Shown: positions 5,364-9,267 of the stretch, one piece after another
Layout of the letters: every line of letters starts with the position of its first letter
Position numbering within the stretch: the first letter of the stretch is position 1
NCBI GenBank assembly: GCA_017458025.1
Contig: JAFTGG010000208.1
Span: 1-9,267 of the forward strand
From: Oscillospiraceae bacterium
Lineage (GTDB): Bacteria; Bacillota; Clostridia; Oscillospirales; Oscillospiraceae
Direction: 5' to 3'
Length of the DNA stretch: 9,267 bases
Made by a program: the position numbers and the translations under genes
Notes under the pieces: model-generated
Told to the model about the DNA's origin: nothing
Database searches by the model: none
The model's input: the letters and a program-made list of their open reading frames with translations, nothing else

Positions 5364-5392
5364 AGCATAGCACCATGATTATTGTTTGTCAA
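5364..5392 (-). promoter_or_regulatory. Consensus sigma-A promoter of the DUF2975-regulator-DUF4173 operon
   Basis: On the minus strand, -35 TTGACA (5392-5387, perfect consensus), a 17-nt spacer and -10 TATGCT (5369-5364, four of six) form a strong promoter. The start is expected near 5357-5358, giving a leader of about 20 nt that contains the AGGGGGG ribosome binding site. Its -35 lies between the arms of an inverted repeat, with the proximal arm in the spacer, so it is likely repressible. Confidence 0.88.
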
Positions 5393-5416
5393 CAGAAAAT
5401 TATCGAAAAACAATAA
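5379..5416. promoter_or_regulatory. Probable operator: 9-bp inverted repeat around the -35 box
   Basis: TTATTGTTT (5379-5387) and AAACAATAA (5408-5416) are perfect inverted repeats separated by 20 bp. The spacing between arm centres is 29 bp, close to three helical turns. The left arm overlaps the promoter spacer and touches the -35, and the right arm lies just upstream. This placement fits autoregulation by the Cro/C1 protein encoded in the same operon, but that is inference. Confidence 0.5.
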
Positions 5417-5420
5417 ATAT

Positions 5421-5462
5421 TTGCAAAAGCGAACGGGAAGACTGCCAGAGCAGTCTTCCCGT
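5421..5462 (-). terminator. Intrinsic terminator of the surface-protein operon
   Basis: A perfect 13-bp stem (ACGGGAAGACTGC at 5433-5445 with GCAGTCTTCCCGT at 5450-5462) encloses a 4-nt loop. On the minus strand it is followed by TCGCTTTTGCAAATATTT, an interrupted T-rich tail. It lies 34 nt after the stop codon of the 882-residue SLH protein and separates that unit from the operon promoter at 5364-5392. The plus strand lacks a T-tract. Confidence 0.8.
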
Positions 5463-5473
5463 GCTTATACATT

Positions 5474-5509
5474 ATATATTATGTGAGCGCGATATATTAT
5501 GTGAGCGCG
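5474..5509. repeat. Perfect 18-bp tandem duplication across the end of the SLH gene
   Basis: ATATATTATGTGAGCGCG occurs twice head to tail (5474-5491 and 5492-5509) with no mismatch. On the minus strand each copy carries the codons for A-L-T, the stop TAA and TATAT. Because the unit is a multiple of three, the second stop lies in the same frame as the first. Confidence 0.93.
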
Positions 5510-8145
5510 CGGTATAGGATGGTGATGGTCTCCGCGCGGTTGAGCTGCGCGCGCGGACGCAGGCGTCCGGCGTCGCCGACAAACACGCCGAGGCGCACCA
5601 GCGCGCCCATTGCCTCGACGGCGTACGCCGAGACGCTGCCGCCGTCGGAGAACTGCGCCAGATCCGCGGCGGCGCCCGGCGCGACGGTCTTGACGCGCCG
5701 CAGGGCGCGGTAGAGGTAGAGCGCGGCGTCCTCGCGCGTGATCGCCGTGTCGGGATCGAACCTGCCGGACGTGTTACCGGTGACGACGCCGAGCGCCCGC
5801 GCGCCGGCGATGGCGGCGGCGTAGTACTTGTTCTCCGGCACGTCGGAGAAGCTGGCGGTTCCCGCGGACGGGAACGAGCAGGCGCGGCTGAGGAGCAGGA
5901 TAAAGTCGCCGCGGCGCATTGCCGAGGAGGGGCCGAAGCCGGTGCGGGAGTTGCCGTTGGTCGTGCCGTAATAACGGAAGAAGTCCGCCGCCGGAATCGC
6001 CCAGGGATAGTCGCCCATGTCGGAGAAATATCGGGAGTAGACGGGAGGCGTGACGACGAAACGGAGATTACCCGTGTAGCTGTTGCCCTTTGCGTCGCGG
6101 ACGGTATAGCTGATCTGCGTCGAGCCGCTGAAGCCTGCCTTGGGGAGGAACGAAACGCGGGAGACGTCGGAGATCGGGTAGGTCAGCGCAGGGTCGAGGA
6201 CGGAGTAGCCGGACAGCGACACGAAGTCGAGGCACAGGGTGCCCGCGTCCGCGGCGGGGCGGGTGAGCGTGAACGTCGCGGGCGCGCCGGAAAGCGCGGA
6301 CGAGGCGGCGTTGACCAGATCGCTCTGCCGCAGCGCGACCGCCGGCCCCGTGGTGGAGTAGACGAGCGCGCCCGCAGTCCCGCCGATCTCGATTTCCTGC
6401 GGCGCGTCGGAGACCGTGGATTCGATCGTGACCGTGCCGTTAAATGCGCGGGCGTTGGTCGGGACGTAGCCGGAGGAGTAGTTCGCGTAGCTGTAGCCGG
6501 TGAAGGGAACGGTCACGGAGCCGGTAAAGCCGCTGCTCGCAAGGAAGCTGAGATTCGAGAGGTTGGAATAGCTGTAGTCCGTGCCGGCCGAAACGGACGT
6601 GACCTTGCTGCCGCTGAGAAAGTACAGCGTGCCGTCGGAGGACGGGGGCAGCGAGGCGAAGCGGATGCGGTTCAGGGACGAGCCGTTCATCTCCATGCGG
6701 GCGACTGAGTAAAAGTCGTCGCGCTCGAAGTAGACGCGCTTGCCGGGCTCCACCGTGTAGTGCAGCGGCGACGCGCCGCCGTCACGGGAAACGACGAAGG
6801 TCAGCGTCCCGTCGAAGTAGCGCACGGTCGCGTTGCGAGTGCCGTACCCGCGGAACGGGACGGTGACGGTGCCCTCGAAGTTGTAATACGCCTCAAAGCG
6901 GAGGCTGGAGATATAGGGGGAGGAGCTTGCGTAGTAGTCGTAGGCGGTTTGCGCCGTCGTCGTGCCGCCGCCGTAGTACAGCACACCCTCGAACGAGGAG
7001 GGCAGGTCCATGAGCCGGATCCGGCTGAAGGTAAAGTCGCCTCCGAGCTCGTCGTGGCACAGGGCGGTAAACTCGGATACGGGTTCGACGGAAACGGAGC
7101 CGCCCGGCGTGACTTCATAGGTGAGCGCGCCGCTCGCCGCGTCCGCCGACATGCGGGTGGGGCCGTAGGCCGTGATGGTGATGGTGATGTTGCCGGAGAT
7201 GGACGAGCCGGCGATGTCGATGCCGGAGAAAGGCAGGATAAAGCTCTCGGAGCGGCCGTTTGCCGGCCTGAAGGCGGGGTTCGGCACGAAGCTCACCTTG
7301 TCGACGGACGGGTTGGTGCTGCGGTAGTAGCCCATGCTCGCGCTGACCGAAGCGTCGTAGATCGACTCGCTGAGGTAGTTGTAGTACAGCGCGCCGTACT
7401 TCGCGTCGGGCAGGGTAAAGGTGATGTAGCGGAACATGCGGCCGGTGTAGGCGAGGGAGTAGGCGGCGAAGTCCTCCGCGGAGAAGCGCACGGGTTCGCC
7501 GTCGGTGGAGTACGAGATGCCGGGCTCCTGCTTGCCGACCGTGATGTAGATGCGGCCGGAGTAGGTGCGCTGGCCGGTGAGGGTGGTCGGGTTCCCGTCG
7601 TCGTCAAGCGCCGCGTTGGTAAAGGTGTAGTATCCGTAATAGGCGATCTGCGCCTGTCCGGTGAACGCGGTGTTCGGCGCGAATTGGATATCCTCGAGCT
7701 TGCGGTTCGCGTTCGCGTCGTTGTAATAATACCGCTGCAGGCCCGCGACGCCCGCGCCGGGGTCGCTCTCGGCGATATAGCCGTCGTAGAGCGTGCCCTC
7801 GTTGGGCGAGAGGGAGATATAGGAGATATAGTTGAGGCCCGTCGTGGTGTCGCCGTTGCTTTTGGCGACGTTCCGGCACTCATTGTTCAGCAGCGCCGCG
7901 ACGCTGGCGGTGCTGAGCGAGTTGCCGGCGTAGTCGGTGATCGTGGCGGGATTGCCCTTGGAGTCGACGATCACGGCGGCGTCGCTGAACTTGAGCAGGC
8001 CGTCCTTGTGGTCCGCCGGCGGCGCGACGTAGATGGGGGCCGCCGTGGAGGTGCCGTAGGGATCGGCGTCGTCCGCCGCGCGGGCGGCGGGAACGAGCGA
8101 GAGCGTCAGCGCCAGGCTGAGCAGGAGAGAAAACAGGCGTTTCAT
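5497..8145 (-). CDS. Secreted surface protein: about five Ig/cadherin-like repeats and three C-terminal SLH domains
   Basis: The 882-residue product has a signal peptide (MKRLFSLLLSLALTLSLVPAARA, cleavage probably after residue 23). About five beta-rich repeats of roughly 110-170 residues follow, at about 37-203, 205-326, 335-453, 460-578 and 590-699. Each has an S-x-GTLY-type strand (EGTLYDGY 116, YGALYYNY 250, EGVLYYGG 386, DGTLYFLS 504, AGTLCLDF 634), then an 'F-x-G-x-V-x-V-P-F-x-G-Y' strand and a closing 'F-x-G-T-V-T-I' strand. SLH domains at about 706-757, 766-815 and 831-881 anchor it to the cell wall. The chain is rich in Tyr, Ser and Gly. The ATG at 8145 is preferred over an upstream one nine codons earlier because GGGAGG lies 5 nt before it and the signal peptide begins there. 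It starts 11 nt after the preceding surface gene. An adhesin or S-layer role is likely but not shown. Confidence 0.88.
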   Translation of the reverse strand: MKRLFSLLLSLALTLSLVPAARAADDADPYGTSTAAPIYVAPPADHKDGLLKFSDAAVIVDSKGNPATITDYAGNSLSTASVAALLNNECRNVAKSNGDTTTGLNYISYISLSPNEGTLYDGYIAESDPGAGVAGLQRYYYNDANANRKLEDIQFAPNTAFTGQAQIAYYGYYTFTNAALDDDGNPTTLTGQRTYSGRIYITVGKQEPGISYSTDGEPVRFSAEDFAAYSLAYTGRMFRYITFTLPDAKYGALYYNYLSESIYDASVSASMGYYRSTNPSVDKVSFVPNPAFRPANGRSESFILPFSGIDIAGSSISGNITITITAYGPTRMSADAASGALTYEVTPGGSVSVEPVSEFTALCHDELGGDFTFSRIRLMDLPSSFEGVLYYGGGTTTAQTAYDYYASSSPYISSLRFEAYYNFEGTVTVPFRGYGTRNATVRYFDGTLTFVVSRDGGASPLHYTVEPGKRVYFERDDFYSVARMEMNGSSLNRIRFASLPPSSDGTLYFLSGSKVTSVSAGTDYSYSNLSNLSFLASSGFTGSVTVPFTGYSYANYSSGYVPTNARAFNGTVTIESTVSDAPQEIEIGGTAGALVYSTTGPAVALRQSDLVNAASSALSGAPATFTLTRPAADAGTLCLDFVSLSGYSVLDPALTYPISDVSRVSFLPKAGFSGSTQISYTVRDAKGNSYTGNLRFVVTPPVYSRYFSDMGDYPWAIPAADFFRYYGTTNGNSRTGFGPSSAMRRGDFILLLSRACSFPSAGTASFSDVPENKYYAAAIAGARALGVVTGNTSGRFDPDTAITREDAALYLYRALRRVKTVAPGAAADLAQFSDGGSVSAYAVEAMGALVRLGVFVGDAGRLRPRAQLNRAETITILYRALT

Positions 8146-8156
8146 CGGAACCTCCC

Positions 8157-9267
8157 TCATCGGCCATCCCAAGAGGCGGGAATCTCGGCGACGGCGATAT
8201 AGTTGTCGTCCTCGTCCTTTACGATCCGGACCGTGATCGCCAGCGACTCGGTGCCCATGTTGCTGTATTGGTCGCAGAGGTAGCTGGTGAACGTCATGTA
8301 GGTGCCGTTTGTCGCGTTGGTGACGGTGGCGGTGATGGTCTGCGTCTGCACGCCCGCCTTGCCGGTGTCACTTACGCTGATGGCGTTGCTGTTGCTCCTC
8401 GCCGTCACCAGATTGCCCAAGTGCACATAACCGGAGGCAGAGTCTCCTAGGATAGGAGCGGTATCGACGCTGTAGAGCGTATCCGCTGTTTCAGGATTGT
8501 CGCTTCGCTCCAGATAGTACAGGTATTCGTCAAAGCTGAGGGTGATGGAACCCGAGACGGTATAGGAGGACACGGTCGGCCCGCTGGTATTTACGGTCAG
8601 CGCCGCGCTCAGGGTCGTGACGACGGGGTGCATGCTGTCCGGCTTGAACACGGGGTAGATGGCGCGGAAGGCGTAGCCGGAGCCGAGCGCGCTTCTGCCG
8701 GTGGTCAGGAAGGCGTATTGCGTCGTCGGGGACATGTATTCGGCGCAGGACACCGAGATGCGCCGGCCGGCGGCTACGTTGAGATTGTGCCCGACGGCGA
8801 CGACGGAGCCGCTGGAGGAGGCGGTGGCGGCCTGAATGTAAGCCGCGATGACGCTCTTCTCGTCTTCCGTGGCGTATTCGTCGAATACCGAGCCGCTGCT
8901 GCCGTTCTCGTTCAGCGCGCGCAGAACCGTGTAGTCGGCGCCTCTATACGTACTCGGCGTGTTTTCAACGCAGACGGTGCTGAATTTCGCGGTCAGCAGC
9001 GAGCTCAAAAGCCTGTTGTTATAAACGATCAGCATCCAATCCGCCACGGCGTTGGAATCGCTCGAAATGTAGACGTTGGGGTTCTGGAGGTCCAGCGTAA
9101 TGATCGGGCGCACGACCTTGCGGGTCGTGAACTTGGAGAGCAGGACCTTTTCGGAATAGACGGCGCCGGTGCCCTGGAGGACGAAGTAGGCGAAGTATTC
9201 CGTTTCCGGCTTGAGGTCGGTGACGGAGACGCTGACGGAGCCGGTGCCCGCGCTGGCGGAGCCCCTC
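8157..9267 (-). CDS. Surface or secreted protein with FN3/Ig-like domains, C-terminal part only
   Basis: The frame is open from the right edge to TGA at 8157-8159, giving about 369 residues; the start lies outside the window. An internal GTG at 9113 sits in the middle of a domain and is not a credible start. The first visible part, SVSVTDLKPETEYFAYFVLQG...SKFTTRKVV, has the fibronectin type III end pattern (L.P.TEY.AYFVL). Later parts (ALTVNTSGPTVSSYTVSGSITLSF and QTITATVTNATNGTYMTFTSYLCDQ) look like further beta-sandwich strands rich in Thr, Ser and Val. No SLH domain, sortase motif or C-terminal membrane helix is present, so wall attachment must be through an N-terminal domain or a partner. 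The next gene, an SLH protein, starts 11 nt downstream, so the two are probably made together and may act together. Confidence 0.8.
   Translation of the reverse strand, partial: RGSASAGTGSVSVSVTDLKPETEYFAYFVLQGTGAVYSEKVLLSKFTTRKVVRPIITLDLQNPNVYISSDSNAVADWMLIVYNNRLLSSLLTAKFSTVCVENTPSTYRGADYTVLRALNENGSSGSVFDEYATEDEKSVIAAYIQAATASSSGSVVAVGHNLNVAAGRRISVSCAEYMSPTTQYAFLTTGRSALGSGYAFRAIYPVFKPDSMHPVVTTLSAALTVNTSGPTVSSYTVSGSITLSFDEYLYYLERSDNPETADTLYSVDTAPILGDSASGYVHLGNLVTARSNSNAISVSDTGKAGVQTQTITATVTNATNGTYMTFTSYLCDQYSNMGTESLAITVRIVKDEDDNYIAVAEIPASWDGR

Noticed and set aside
6760..8202. 480-codon plus-strand frame opposite the large SLH gene
   Set aside because: Val/Gly/Arg-rich shadow; the opposite strand shows a signal peptide, repeats and SLH domains.
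8157..9113. GTG at 9113 as the start of the last gene
   Set aside because: The frame is open to the window edge, the upstream residues continue an FN3-like domain, and there is no signal peptide at the GTG.

Overview
The window reads as part of a GC-rich Clostridia chromosome, most like the gut Oscillospiraceae and relatives. This is inferred from gene content: S-layer homology (SLH) surface proteins with tandem Ig/cadherin-like repeats, a DUF2975 + Cro/C1 regulator + DUF4173 membrane module, consensus sigma-A promoters and strong Shine-Dalgarno sites. No tRNA, rRNA, CRISPR array, transposase or integrase was seen.

Layout. (1) 1-152, minus: the start of a small gene of unknown function that runs off the left edge. 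(2) 153-648: an AT-richer gap without a convincing gene. On the minus strand it holds two consecutive units of the form promoter / structured RNA / intrinsic terminator: RNA A (about 576 to 401) and RNA B (about 329 to 168). They share two sequence blocks in the same order, and the second terminator ends right at the ribosome binding site of the gene in (1). This is the most interesting part of the window: either two related small RNAs or a tandem attenuator/riboswitch-like leader. (3) 649-2708, plus: class II fumarase (fumC), overlapped by 4 nt by a secreted protein made only of three SLH domains. (4) 5338-2715, minus: a compact five-gene operon with a consensus promoter and a 9-bp inverted repeat around its -35 box. 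It encodes a DUF2975 membrane protein, a small Cro/C1 regulator, a large DUF4173 membrane protein, and two small membrane proteins of unknown function. It converges on the fumC-SLH unit with 6 nt between stop codons. (5) 9267-5497, minus: two cell-surface genes, a partial Ig/FN3-like protein and, 11 nt downstream, an 882-residue secreted protein with about five beta-rich repeats and three C-terminal SLH domains. A 13-bp hairpin terminator closes this unit.

How the genes relate. The surface genes form an export and wall-anchoring theme: signal peptides for secretion, SLH triplets for binding cell-wall polymer. The DUF2975/regulator/DUF4173 operon looks like a self-regulated membrane sensing module, but its signal and targets are not visible. 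Fumarase is central metabolism, and its translational coupling to an SLH protein has no obvious functional explanation. All RNA structures and promoters were found by eye; no folding or homology search was run.
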